The notes under the pieces were generated by a model. It was given only the letters and a program-made list of their open reading frames with translations. It made no database searches and was not told the origin of the DNA. A stretch of DNA of 64,000 nucleotides from Dentipellis sp. KUC8613 (lineage: Eukaryota > Basidiomycota > Agaricomycetes > Russulales > Hericiaceae), in contig NSJX01000043.1 in the NCBI GenBank assembly GCA_002286715.1, positions 64,180 to 128,179 on the forward strand, given 5' to 3'. Both the position numbers and the translations under genes were made by a program. Each line of letters begins with the position of its first letter. The stretch's first letter is position 1. This document shows positions 45,490 through 57,572 of this stretch, piece by piece.

Positions 45490-46176
45490 TGCTGTTTGGC
45501 CCTCGCACTCCGCCGCACTTGAATGATGTTCTCTTTTGCGATTTTTTAAATCATGGGCACTTCTGAGCCCGCCATCTTCGTGCACATGCACCGAGACTCA
45601 TAATGCAGACGACTCACGGGAGGCCGACGGTCCGAAAAGAGATAGCAAACATGACGGCCGCGGGAGGATCGAACGCCGCACCACGCATACCACGTTGATA
45701 CCAACTCAGCCACCGCTGAACTTCAAGCTGATGAGTGCCGCCTGACCGCGGCGCGTGTTCCCTGCATCTCACTCAGGGTGGACTCCATGTCAGTCACACA
45801 ACAAGGTGGGTGTCCTGAGTAAGTGTCTCCATACTGCCAAGCTCCCTGACAATCTGATAGGGAAAGTGCATTCTGTCATACAGCGACAAGGATTAGTTAT
45901 ACGCTAAAGCCGTCACATGCCTCTGGGATGTCCCATCTGAATGTCCGCCGTTCCTTATATACCATACGTAACGACAGCTTCTTGGGTCGGGACATCGCAT
46001 CGCAGACCATGGGACCAACTCTGATCTGGCTTGGAATATCAAACCGGCAAGCCGGGATTCACAATGAATCACATATATATATCCTCCTTCCCCGCAGTCT
46101 CAACCCGACCCGGGCTCCCACCCTGTCTACTTAATTGCTTCTGAATCTGCTTCTTCTTTTGCCAGAAACACCCACC
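45490..46176. other. Intergenic between SSZ1 and the flavin monooxygenase gene
   Basis: About 690 bases with no coding evidence. TATA-like elements (CTTATATACC near 45953, ATATATATATCC near 46073) are possible core promoter sites for the gene that starts at 46177. Confidence 0.45.
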
Positions 46177-48691
46177 ATGGCCGCGTACCTCAAGAAAGCC
46201 TCGCTCCCCACGCTCGACAGGCTGCAGGCGTCGGTCGCCCCTGACGTTGACGTCGCCAAGGTCGCACAGGGATGGTTCACCTCCTTCGCGCAGCACACAC
46301 AGGCAGGCGACCCCTCAGGCCTCCTCGGCCTCTTCGTCGACGACGCCTGGTGGCGCGACATCCTCTCTCTCACCTGGGACTTCCGCACCTTCTACACCAA
46401 GCCAGAGATCCGCGCCTTCCTCACGGCGCGCCTCGCACAGGCGCAGGTCTCCAACTTAGCACTGGATGCGAGCTCGGCGAGCCTGCAGCGCCCGTACCCC
46501 GACATTGCGTGGATCCAGGCGTCCTTCACATTCGAGACGGCCGTCGGGACCGCGTCGGGCATTGTGCGCCTCGTGCCGACGTCCACGGGGGAATGGAAGG
46601 CGCACAACATCTTCACCAATCTGGAAGGCCTGAAGGACTTCCCCGAGCTGGTGGGCCCGAATCGCGAGCAACAGCCCAACCACGGCAAGTGGTACGACAA
46701 GCGCAAGCGGGAGCTGGAGTGTCTCGACGAGGATCCGAAGGTCGTCGTCATCGGCGCGGGGCAGAGTGGGTTGGAGACTGCGGCGCGGCTGAAGTATTTG
46801 GGTATCAAGACGCTTGTGATTGAGCGCGAGCCGCGCATAGGGAACTTGTGGAGGAAGCGGTATGAGGCGCTTTGTCTGCACGACACGGTCTGTGAGTTGT
46901 CTTTCCTGCGCGTAATTTTCGTTGGGGTGCGCAATTGACAGGAGTATCGTAGGGTATGACCATATGCCATACCTTCCGTAAGTGATCTATAGGGAGTGGG
47001 CGAGCTATTCTTACTGACACTGCGCCGTGGACTAGTTTCCCTCCCACGTGGCCCGTGTACGCGCCTGCGCCGAAGGTATGAACTATGAACTATTTTGACG
47101 CGACTTGCTAAATATTGTATGTTCAGCTGGCGGACTGGCTGGAGAGCTATGCCCACTCTCTCGAGTTGGACGTATGGCTGTCTACGACTGTCGTCAGCAC
47201 GTCGCAAGACCCCACCACGCACAAGTGGTCAATCACCCTCCGCCGTGAGGACGGCTCCGAGAGGAAAATCGTCGTCAACCATTTGGTGTTCGCACTCGGT
47301 ATCGGAGGAGGGTTGCTGAAGATGCCGACCGTGCCCGGCGCGGTACGCGCAATTCTTCTTCACTTAATCTCCTGCGCTGACATTCGAAAAGGATGAGTTC
47401 CAAGGTAAAATCATTCACTCCGGGAATTTTACCAGCGGGAGGGATTACGTCGGGAAGAAGGTCGTCGTTGTAGGGGCTTGCACATCTGGTAAGCTGTCAC
47501 GGCGATTCTCTGGCCGTTTCGTTAACTCAGACGTCATCTGTGCACTAGGGCACGATGTCTCGAGAGATCTGTACGAGAATGGAGTCGGTGAGTCGTCACT
47601 TTGCTTCTGTCAATTCACTGAACCTCAACTTTCTGATACATCAGACGTAACGATGTTCCAACGGAGCTCCACGTACATTATGTCCGTAAAGCACGGTGTC
47701 TCGTCGGTCTTCGGAGGTGCGCCGTCATCCTCTTATACGCGCAGTGGGAGTGGGAACTCACCTCCTACACACCCACGCAGCGATCTACAGAGAAGGCTTC
47801 CCGACGGACACAGCTGACCGGCTGAACGCCTCCTTCCCCAACTTCCTGAACCACCTCGTGCAGCAGCGCGTGGTGCAAGACATCGCCACGAAGGACAAGT
47901 AAGTGGGGCGCCCGGCCGATCCACACCTACAAAATTCATAAACCCATTTATATCGTGGCTGACGCGGGTGCAGAGAGGTCCTGGACGGGCTCAAGCGCGT
48001 CGGCTTCCGCCTCAACTACGGCGTGGACGGGTCTGGGTTCGCACTCCTCGCGTGGGGCAGGGGCGGTGGATACTACTTCGGTACGTCGCTGTCGATGTCA
48101 TTCAGCCTTTTGGTGACGTGGTGCGCGTGTTCATGCTCACACGCCGCGGGCAGATGTGGGCGCGAGCCAGCTGATCATCGACGGGAAGATCAAGTTGAAG
48201 AACGATGCGCAGATTTCGAAGTTTACGAAGGAGGGCTTGCTGTTCGATGACGGGAGCAAGCTCGATGCGGATGTGGTCATTTTCGCGACTGGGTGAGTAA
48301 CACTCGCATGGGGCTTCGGCGTACGAATTAATATTGTTTTTCAAAGTTACGGAGATCCCAAGGACGCCGTGCGGCCCATCGTTGGAGAGGAAGTCACGAA
48401 CAAGCTGAAGCCGATCTGGGGCCTCGACAGGGACGGAGAGATTCAAGTTGCCTGGAGGGACAGCGGTGTACCGAACCTGTACTTCATGATGGGTGAGCTG
48501 GGTGTCCTCTGAGATATTGATCATTCGCTGACCTCGTTTTTCAGGTAACCTTGCGTTGTGCAGGTTCCATTCCAAGCATCTGGCGCTTCGTGAGTCTTTT
48601 CGGTGTTTGCTTTAGTATCGTCGTCCTCATAAACATGACAGAAATTAAAGCCAAGGAGGAGGGAATATACGGCGAGAGGTATAGCCTCTGA
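46177..48691 (+). CDS. Flavin-containing monooxygenase with N-terminal SnoaL-like region
   Basis: Thirteen exons (46177-46891, 46953-46977, 47036-47075, 47127-47342, 47392-47488, 47549-47587, 47645-47716, 47781-47898, 47974-48080, 48154-48292, 48347-48492, 48545-48589, 48642-48691) join in frame to 602 residues. The first ~150 residues look like a SnoaL/NTF2-like fold. The FAD site is VVVIGAGQSGLETAA (Gly193-Gly198). The active flavin-monooxygenase block is WYDHMPYLPFPPTWP, the NADPH site VVVVGACTSGHDVSRDL, and the late ATG motif VVIFATGYGD. This architecture is common in fungi and related to YUCCA/FMO and Baeyer-Villiger-like oxygenases, which hydroxylate or oxidise soft nucleophiles or ketones. 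The physiological substrate is unknown. Several exons are only 25-45 bases long. Confidence 0.93.
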
Positions 48692-48937
48692 TGTGACAGA
48701 CTCGACCTTCGTTCGATAGAAACGAACAATATGTAGAAGTAAACATCTGTGAAATCTCCTGTACTTATATAGCTGCAAGCGCTCGGCAATAGAACAAAGT
48801 CTGTTCGATGTCACCTCACTTATATTTTTCGAGTGCAACGTTTGCAATGTCATGCGTGATTGTTCCATACGTTTTTTTTCTCTCATGGGGCATAGAGACC
48901 ATATCTTACAATCGTTCTCCACACTCACCAGCCACAC

Positions 48938-49577
48938 TCACTCACCAAACCTCCAATCAGTCGTCCCCTCCTCATTCGCCTTCCTTACCTTCTCCGCATA
49001 CCGCCTCACCACCGCCTGTATATACGCCGGGTCCATATCCTTACAGCGCCTGCGCGCCTCGCGGAGCCTGAGCAGCTTGCGCCACTCGCGCCGCACATCG
49101 CTCGGCGTCTCCAAGAGGCGCTCCGCCTGTGCGTCCGTCAGGCCGCGGCTGTCCTGCAGATCGTCGACCATGTACTCCAGATCGAGCACCTCCTCGCGCG
49201 CGCGGAGGCGCCGCTCGGCCAGCCGCAGCTTGCGCCGCACGCGCTTGACTATCGCGTGGTACTCCGGTCGAGAGAGCGCTTCCGAGGCGAAGAGCCGCTG
49301 TGCGGTGCGTAGTTCGGCTTCCGGGTACAGGGTGTGGCGGTCTGGATTGTGATGTGCGGATTAGAGATGTGGTTGTACAGTATATCGATGGAGGTGGGAA
49401 CGGGTCTGCAAGGAGAGGGAGCACACCTTCGATGAGAGACTTTGCGATCTTTGCGTCTTGGTTGGAAGGACCTGGGTCTTCAGGAATGAGTTCCGAGGTG
49501 TAAGAAGATTCTTGTTGCTGGAATAGATCGGTGATGTCGCGGTCGTATTCAAAGTCAACTGTGTCTACGTCGCTCAT
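48938..49577 (-). CDS. Small basic helical protein of unknown function
   Basis: Two exons on the minus strand, 49577-49427 and 49341-48938, give 184 residues. The N-terminal third is acidic (MSDVDTVDFEYDRDITDLF, SELIPEDPGPS). The rest is a nearly continuous charged helix rich in Arg, Leu and Glu (VKRVRRKLRLAERRLRAREE, VRREWRKLLRLREARRR), predicted as coiled coil, ending in EGTTDWRFGE. No family is recognised. The join keeps one long frame and the intron has a GTGTGC donor and CCAG acceptor. It is convergent with the flavin monooxygenase gene, 246 bases from its stop. Confidence 0.7.
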
Positions 49578-50647
49578 AATGCACTAGAAGGTTTCGCCTA
49601 CATGGATGTTAGTTCCCTCACAGACGAAGAACGCCACGCGTATAACGTATGAGCTGGGCCACTCACAATTGGGAACGGGCGATGCAAGTCGGAATGTCGG
49701 TAGGTATTGGGAATACGTTGGCTCGAGGGCAATACGCTGGCTTATATGCACGACCAGACAACAGGCCTACGTATGCCACGATCGTGGACCTGGAGATGGC
49801 AGGGTCAGCGCATTATTGTCCTTATAGCCGTGGACGGTCGCCGGTGGCCAAGGCAGCGTCACGGTCCACGTTGCAGCAAACACGATCCTAGGACAACGTT
49901 GCTTCTTTTGTTATCCTTATTTGAGAACAAGAGACCCGGTCGGCCTTGTTGATGATATCGATCAGGGTGCTTGTGCCACGTGCGGTCTTTTGTCTTCGCT
50001 ATAGCGATGGCGACGCGGTCGACCGGTCTTCAAATGCTATGCATCTATGCGCCCGTAAGTTGTTTTCGGACGCGTATGCGACGTAGCGTCAGGCCATATA
50101 TACGGATGTGAATGATACGTAGTCTGATCCGGGAGTCGACGGGTGCAGGCCTTGCAATCGTGAGTAAGTCTGTTGAATGACGATTCAGATTCGGCCGCCC
50201 TCCGTCTTCCTGGTCCTATCCGAGCATCTGCCAAAGGTGCAAGGACCACCTTATCTCCCTCATAGGGTGCAAACGATGGTAAGGGCCTGAGATGATAGGG
50301 TTTGTCTCGAATGCCTCGATGGTCGAAAGCAAGCCGCATACAACCCTAACCCAACACCTCTCGACAGTTTGAAGCGCTGGTGGCCTCTCACAAACGCCCT
50401 CATAAAAACAAAAGAAAAAGTACACATGTTTCCATTGGAAGGAGAAAGGTAAACAACTTGACAAAAGGAGCGAGCTACTTGATACGCGATAAGCAGTGAA
50501 GTCAGCCAGTGACTCGGGGAATGAGCGGCAATACTAGCCGAGGTTGACAACGCCGGAATTCGAAGAAAAAAGGAAAGAAAAATAAAGGAGAGCGGGGTTC
50601 ATGGAATGGCGAAATTGAGAAGGTAGACAGGCTAAAAGGCATTTGAC
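49578..50647. other. Gene-free stretch
   Basis: About 1.07 kb with only short overlapping frames that show no domain or codon-use signal. It includes the promoter of the gene at 48938-49577 and the 3' flank of the gene that ends at 50648. Confidence 0.45.
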
Positions 50648-51226
50648 CTATGGAACTGTGGAGGCCGCGTCGTGTTCTCTCGTGTCAGAGGCATGGACCT
50701 CATCTCTCCACTTATTGATTGAGGGAACTTTCCGTTCCGCTTTGAACCGCCCGTCCTCCATGATGTATTTCCAAGTCTCCCGGGCCGAGAGCTTCCGCTG
50801 GATTCCATACGTTGGACGGTGGCTGGGATGAGCGACGCTGGCGTAACAATTGTTTGCCGCGGCAAAGTCGAGGAAATCTATGGCGCCTCGTTCGTATAGT
50901 ACCTTTGCGACCTGTAATTCCCGGGGAGCGCTATCTGAGGGGATGGGGAAGACTACTTCTGGCCGATCCCCAGATTGGTACGATGCCACCATCTAAGTTC
51001 GTTTCGATCACAAGAGGAAGATGTTGCTTGGGAAACTCACCGTTGCTGTAGTAGGCAGCGCCGATCCTCAGGAGATGTTCTGGGAGATTTGGAGGTCAGC
51101 ACCTGCACCGGGAAGGAGACACAGGAACGATACGCAACCGTGATGGCGTGGATTTGCCGCCTGGATGATATCGGGCCGTGCGCTGTACATGCGATGCCAC
51201 ATGACTAGAATGCAGTTGTAGAAGAC
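50648..51226 (-). CDS. 3' exons of a multi-exon gene of unknown function
   Basis: Three exons on the minus strand join in phase: 51226-51139, 51079-51041 and 50934-50648. They encode VFYNCILVMWHRMYSARPD, then HLLRIGAAYYSND, then ELQVAKVLYERGAIDFLDF and KLSARETWKYIMEDGRFKAE. The helix-rich pattern recalls Sel1/TPR-like repeat proteins, but no family is certain. The 51139 donor (GTTGCG) is weak. The acceptor at 51226 is preceded by CTAAC and CTGAT branch-site-like sequences, so more exons must lie upstream. A 32-codon frame at 51990-51892 (start MTMLLTKTVQALRLGVRP), Arg-rich and lacking acidic residues, looks like a mitochondrial presequence and could be the first exon, but the intermediate exons (51.3-51.9 kb) were not resolved. 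The gene may be broken. Confidence 0.5.
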
Positions 51227-52499
51227 CTGACGTAGATACGTAAACTCGATCAGCAATTAGGTTAGGTGAAGCGGGGAGGCTACCAACGAAGGGTGTGGGT
51301 CAATGTCGAATCCACGTAGAGCATCCACATAGAGCGTAGGTATATATATAACCATCGTGTACATGTAGATTATTGTACGCATGAGATGGTTGCAATGCAT
51401 GCTGCAGACAATAGCAGCGTCCTGAGGACAACAAAAGTCAGCATCACGGCTGACCTTGATCCTCCTTGATCCTGATAGACTGTGGGACGAAAGGGAGCCA
51501 AAACAATTAGCACAACCGCGTGGCGAAGCGATGGGCACCGGTCCACGCAGGAAACAACAAGAAATTTTCCGACGAGCGCAAGGCAAAGCATGTAAGTTCG
51601 CCCGAACGGACCACGGATGCAAACAAGAAAAGACTCCATACAGTCGAGGAGGTAAGTTAGGTATGTAGCAACCATAGAGGCGCTCGATTAGGGAATTGTT
51701 TGGATCCAAGGCTGCTGCCAAACAAACCATCCTCGGCTGAGTCCGGGCCGAGACGAGTCCTTCATCCGTCTACCCACTCTAATATGTTCATTGGACCTCG
51801 AACGGTCGAGCTTGCTTTTGCAAAGTCTATAATAACTTTCTACGTTTTCAGGATCCTGTTCCCATGTGGAGAGGCCTAGGACGTGTTTCACTCAATGGCG
51901 CCCGAGGCTCTTCGAATACATACGAGCCGCGCACACCGGACGCACACCGAGACGCAGCGCCTGGACTGTCTTGGTGAGCAGCATGGTCATGGGTCTGGTT
52001 GGTTTATACGTCTTTAGTTCCTGATGTCCGCGTTTTCAGCATGATTGACAGGGCACCTGTCAGACAATGAACTCTGTCCATACATTCGCCCTACAACCCC
52101 ACATTTATTCTGTACGTACAAATTTCCAGCGACATATTGCTACCAGCCATCATCAAGACGAATACCTCTTACGAGTGGTCCTTTTCCCGAAACGAGCCCC
52201 CCGCGCAGACACGTTTCTCTCCGTCCCGGTGTTAGTGCGTCTCCCAACATGACATAATCGCCAGCGCGGCGCCCATCGACTTGTTCTGGCAATGCCATCT
52301 TCTTCATTTCCCGGTGCGTCTGCATCGCGACGCCATATGCTGATCCCCGAGGTCGCGCAACCCAGCTTCTGTGCTAGATGGCACACCGACGCGCGCCTCG
52401 ATCAGCGGCCTGGACTGCCCGTATATACTCGCTCCAACCATATAACGCGTACGTCTGCGCGTCGTGCACCCCACAGCTCTCCCTCCCCCCCCCGACTCT
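51227..52499. other. Unresolved upstream part of the preceding gene and GMC promoter
   Basis: Bases 51257-51890 contain possible minus-strand exons (for example around LAAALDPNNSLIERLY near 51680-51730 and WEQDPENVESYYRLCKSK near 51810-51865). No combination joins cleanly with the exons at 50648-51226. From about 52000 to 52499 is the promoter region of the GMC oxidase, ending in a C-run at 52482-52493 just before its ATG. Confidence 0.35.
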
Positions 52500-54730
52500 A
52501 TGCAGTCCCTCCTCCCCTTCCTGTCCCTGCTCGCTGTCCTCCCGGCGAGCCGCGCCGCGTATGGAGTGTCCACGAACCCCGCAGATGCCGCGAATCAGAC
52601 GTTCGACTACATCGTCGTTGGCGCGGGGTTGACCGGCACGACGGTCGCTGCGCGTCTCGCTGAGAACGCGCAGATGTCGATTCTGCTCATCGAAGCTGGT
52701 GCGGACGACCGCACCGACCCGCGCGTGTACGATGTCTACGAGTATGGTGCCGTGTTCGGGACATCGTTGGACTGGGCCTGGGGCACTGACCAGGGAAAGA
52801 CCATTCGCGGGTAAGGGCGTTCATCTATGACTGCGTGCGCCTGACTGAACAGAAGCGTAGAGGAAAGACACTTGGAGGAAGCTCGTCCATCAATGGTGCG
52901 CACTGGACTCGCGGCATGCAAGCCCAATACGACGCCTGGTCGACCCTGCTTGAGCCGTCCGAGGCAAGCGTCGGATGGAACTGGAACAGCCTCTTCACGT
53001 ACATGAAAAAGGTATATAACATCCATCATTCGCCATATATCACGCTCCACAAGCTAACCCCAATAATGCACAGTCGGAAACGTTCTCCGCGCCTAACAGC
53101 CAGCAGCAGGCGAAGGGCGCCAACTCGGTCGCCGCGTACCATGGCACGAGCGGGCCTGTGCAGGTGACATATCCCGACCTGATGTACGGCGGGCCGCAGC
53201 AGCACGCGTTCGCGGCGACCGTGAGCAACCTCACGGGTATAACGCTCTCTCCGGATATCAATGGCGGAGATGTGAACGCAGTCTCTTTCACACCTCTCGT
53301 GCGTATCCTTGGCATCTTTTCCGATGCTCGCGTTGAAGTCTTGTTGTGACGCTGCATTGTCGCAGATGATGAATTGGCACGATAACGACGACCGATCGTC
53401 GTCCGCGGCAGCATATCTGACCCCCGTCGAAGATCGGCGCATGCACTGGCTCACGCTCGTCCAGCAGCAGGTAATGCGTGCCCTCCACATATGGGCTTTG
53501 CTCGTCTGACACCTTCGTAGGTCACGAAGATACTTTTTTCCAGCAACACCAGCACCCCGCGCACCGCATCCGGCGTGCAATTCGGCACTTCAGGCGGGCC
53601 GACGTACACCGCCTACGCACGGCGCGAAGTCATCCTCGCCGCCGGCGCCATCAACACGCCGGCACTCCTGCAGCTCTCCGGTATCGGCGACCCCGCGCTC
53701 CTGCAGCGCCTCAACATCCCCATCATCTCCAACCTGTCGACAGTCGGGCGCAATCTGCAAGAACAGACGATGAACTCGCTCGGTGCTGCGGGCAACGGGT
53801 TCAACCCGGGAGGGAACGGCCCGTCCGACTGCATCGCGTATCCGAACCTGCAGCAGGTGTTCGGCGCGCAGGCGGGTGCCGTAGCGCAGAACATTACAAA
53901 CTCGTTGAGCACGTGGGCCGCGTCGCAGGCGGGCTCGGCGCTGTCGGCGGCGGCGCTGCAGCAGATATACCAGGTGCAGGCGGGTTTGATCATCAACAGC
54001 AGTGGTGAGTGTCTTCCTAAACCCGAGAAAAAATACGGCTGGACTAAGAATGGCAATCTCAGCCCCGATTGTGGAGCTCTTCTACGACACTGGATACCCC
54101 GCGTAAGGCATACACGTTCCGATGGTCTGTCGGGAAGTCTAACACTCAATCTAGCGATCTGGGCATTGACATGTGGCAGCTCCTGCCATTCAGCAGGGGC
54201 AACGTCTCCATCACCGTACGTACCCTGTCAATTTAACCTCCCATCCGCTGGCACACCGCACTCACCACTCCGCCACCATCACACAGTCCACGAACCCGTT
54301 CACCAAGCCGCGCGTGAACGTGAACTACTTCAGCGTCCCGTGGGACCTGTCTGTCCAGATTGCTGGTGCGCGCCTCTCGCGGCGCATCCTCGCGAGCCCG
54401 CCGACGTCCGGCCTCTCGACGGGCGAGACGATCCCGGGCTTCGCGACCGTCCCGAACGACGGGGCGGGCGGCAGCGACGCGGCGTGGCGCAGCTGGATCA
54501 CCGCGCCGTCGCCGAACGGCTTCAGCGCGGTGTCGCACCCGATCGGCACGGCGGCGATGATGCGGCGCGAGCTGGGCGGCGTGGTCGACGCGCAGCTGCG
54601 CGTGTACGGCACGGCGAACGTGCGCGTGGTCGATGCGAGCGTGATGCCGCTGCAGGTGAGCGCGCACCTGTCGAGCTCGCTGTATGGCATTGCGGAGAAG
54701 GCGGCGGATTTGATCAAGGCGGCGCAGTGA
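52500..54730 (+). CDS. Secreted GMC oxidoreductase (AA3 family, AA3_2-like)
   Basis: Eight exons (52500-52810, 52861-53011, 53074-53298, 53366-53470, 53521-54004, 54063-54102, 54155-54215, 54287-54730) give 606 residues. A signal peptide is clear ([19 protein letters not shown]). The FAD-binding start is [22 protein letters not shown] signature 1 is [18 protein letters not shown], and signature 2 is [20 protein letters not shown]. The catalytic histidines are His543 (SHPIGTAAM) and His586 ([11 protein letters not shown]). Numerous NxS/T sites fit secretion. The closest broad types are fungal glucose oxidase and aryl-alcohol oxidase. Such enzymes oxidise sugars or alcohols and produce H2O2 for peroxidases or LPMOs, though some are dehydrogenases. 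Substrate is not determined by these motifs. Confidence 0.93.
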
Positions 54731-57572
54731 GTGCGTGATTTGGTGAGCTGTGGACGCATATACTGTAGGGCCGTCTGGACTACTTTCTTGAATTACCCCA
54801 GATAATGTGTGCTACTGACAGACACTCGTTTGGACTCGGACTCGGACTCGGACATGACCGACGTACGGGCGATGTACTATACCCTACCTCCCGAATAATC
54901 ACGCGATCGCAGTATACGCATACTCCTGCCCCTCTGACGCAGACATCCTCCTGGCCATCACGACCTACTCGGTTACCGGTGACCCTCTCTCCCCGCCTTT
55001 CATGTGCACTAATCCTCCCCCTCATGCAGCCACCTGGCAGCCACCATCCACCGACAAGCAGGAGGCAAAAAAATACATTCAACCCCCTTTCACCGCCCAC
55101 GTCAAAAATTGTATATGCCCTTCCCTCGGCTCCAGCAGCCACATCGCAATCTGAAACCTCCGGCCCTGAGATCCTGAAAAATCCAGGAATTAGGTCCGCC
55201 CGACACAGTAAGTCCTCGATCCTCGACGCGCTACCCTAACGCCTTTCGATCGTGCCCTACGCGTACGCCGGCATGTCGGAGTCCCTATGCGTAACGGGCC
55301 CGGGGCAGTTGCAGAAACTTCGAGCTCCTAGGGCGATGGTGAAGAAAATGGAAGCATGGGGTAGAGGGCAGGGGGCGGTGGTCTAGACGTGGGCTCGAGG
55401 ACACGCGGCGCTCCGTCGAAAACACATGCGCTGACTCCCTGGGCCTGCAAGTTCAACGTGCTGCACGCGCGTCAGACTCGAGTCATCCGATGTCAAAGTT
55501 GACGTTACCATTAACGTTCGCATTAACGTTCGCAACTTTGTAGCTTTGATCTCGATGTCGAGCCCGAATATGCTCAGAACGGGCCTTCCGCCGTTTATGT
55601 ATCGAGCTGGCGCTGCAGGAGGGCACGAGCGAGGGGCGGATGCAGATCCGGATCTGCGACAGCAGCCTGCCAGGCCTAGTAGGGACTGTATGGCGACTGC
55701 GGGCATATTCCGCTGGACGATTCGACTGCCACTTCCACGATGGGTGCGCCCTGTGTTTTTATGGTTGCCGGTACCGTTGCCATCTCAATTGGTATTCCGA
55801 GTCGACGATTGAGAGGACGCAGATCGCTCGTGCGGAGAGCTTAATTTTCGGAGGGGCTGCAAGACGCGCGCGGCGTGTTTGGTCTGGTTGGGTCGCTGAC
55901 ACCTTCCTTCCCTGCTGGTCCAGCCGCCTTCAAGTTGACACAACGCTGATGCTCCAATAGCTAACACCGGACCTTGACCTCTGCAACACCGACAAGGCAA
56001 AAACAGCGGTATTCTCGCTCTCGTTGGCTGCTGCAAACCCCCGCCGACCCCACAGTGCGAAAAAAGCGGCCTTCGCCTCCCCTTCGGCCCCGGATCCGGA
56101 GCTCGCCATTTAACATTCAATCCACCCCCAACCTAGCTGCTCACGACGCCGACGCATTCCCGAACCGCCGCTGAATATCCCATTCCCAAAATCCGCCTAA
56201 CCCAGGTATCAGATCTGCACCGGTACCCTCTAGCTAGACCTCAGGATCTTCTCCCGCCCAACCCCGAAATCTGCGTCCGTGGCGATAGTATGAATATTGA
56301 TGCCCTTGGCGAAGATGCGTTCAATGGCGTTCCTGAGGCCTGAGGCTGTCCGGGGCCCCTCGCGCTCGCGCTCGTGCGCACATTGCCCGCACGCTGATCC
56401 AGTGATCGCGAGCTGAGCCCCTCGTCTTCAGGATCGCCAGTCACTTACTCACTAGCCAAGTCACTAATCGCGAGTCGGTGCCCACTTCAATAAGGACAGA
56501 AACACGTGTGTATGCGTATGTGTACAGAACAGTGACCAGGATATCCAACCCGCCCGATGCGGCGTCGCATCGCGGCGGGTCTCGCGGGTATGATGACGGC
56601 GGGGCAGGCACGTGCGGGATATGCATCCGCTCTTGACGAGCGCCATGGCGAACTCGGTGATCATCGCGTCTATCACCTTCAACGAGGGGGCGGTCCTCGC
56701 ATCGATGGGGGGTGCTCGGGAGGTAAATAATAAATCTCGACTAGGAGCCTGAGGATGTCGAACGCGCTGAATTATCCGAATGGAATGCATTTCCGTGCTT
56801 TTCCAAATCCGGGTGCCATCCTCGCATGAGGGGGTGACACTGAGTGGCAGCCTGAGAGAAAACCAGGTTCGTTCGATAGGCGATAGCTATGGGGTGTACG
56901 TATATATTCCGTCCGGTATAAGAGAATAAAAACATAGTCTCGGGGAGGCACGATCTATATGGTACCGGGCATCGTGATAATTCGTAAAATAGCGCTGACA
57001 GGACGTGGACGTGATAAACATAAAATTCCAGAGGCAAAAGACTGGAGACTGGAGACTGGAGACTAATCGATACAGCGGGGGGCCGGAGATGATACACGAC
57101 TGGAATACACGATACACGGGAGGTAGAGGGGATGTGATAGCGCAAGATCGACGGGCTAATAGACAAGACAGGATAAGACAGGATAGGACAGGACAGAGCA
57201 AACGAGAAAGCAAAGGGAATCAAAAAGCAAGCGAAACGAGCAAGCAAGCAAGCGTACAGTATAGATCGAGAGAGGCAGAGGGTGCGAAAAACAGCGCTGT
57301 ACACGTATACATATACGCAGACACCAAACACCAAATACCGAAACTGTAAACACCAAAAACGACGAAAACCAGATCAAACTAAGTCAAATCAAGAAGTGAA
57401 AGAAACAACGGAGTCCGCATCTCCTAAGAACCAAGAACCAAGAAACCATAAAGCAAACCAATTCCAAGAAAATACCACGACTCGGACGCAACAAACACCG
57501 CCACCGCGAGCCCTAAAATCAAATCGACATCACCACTCGGCTCGGGCTCGCATAACGGCATGCGCATCGCAT
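54731..57572. other. Long gene-free stretch with short tandem repeats
   Basis: About 2.8 kb with no supported gene on either strand. Short tandem repeats occur at ~54836-54855 (CGGACT units), ~57043-57064 (GGAGACT units) and ~57166-57195 (ACAGGATA-like units). The A-rich 56.9-57.5 kb part probably contains the 3' UTR of the Zn2Cys6 gene. Confidence 0.45.
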
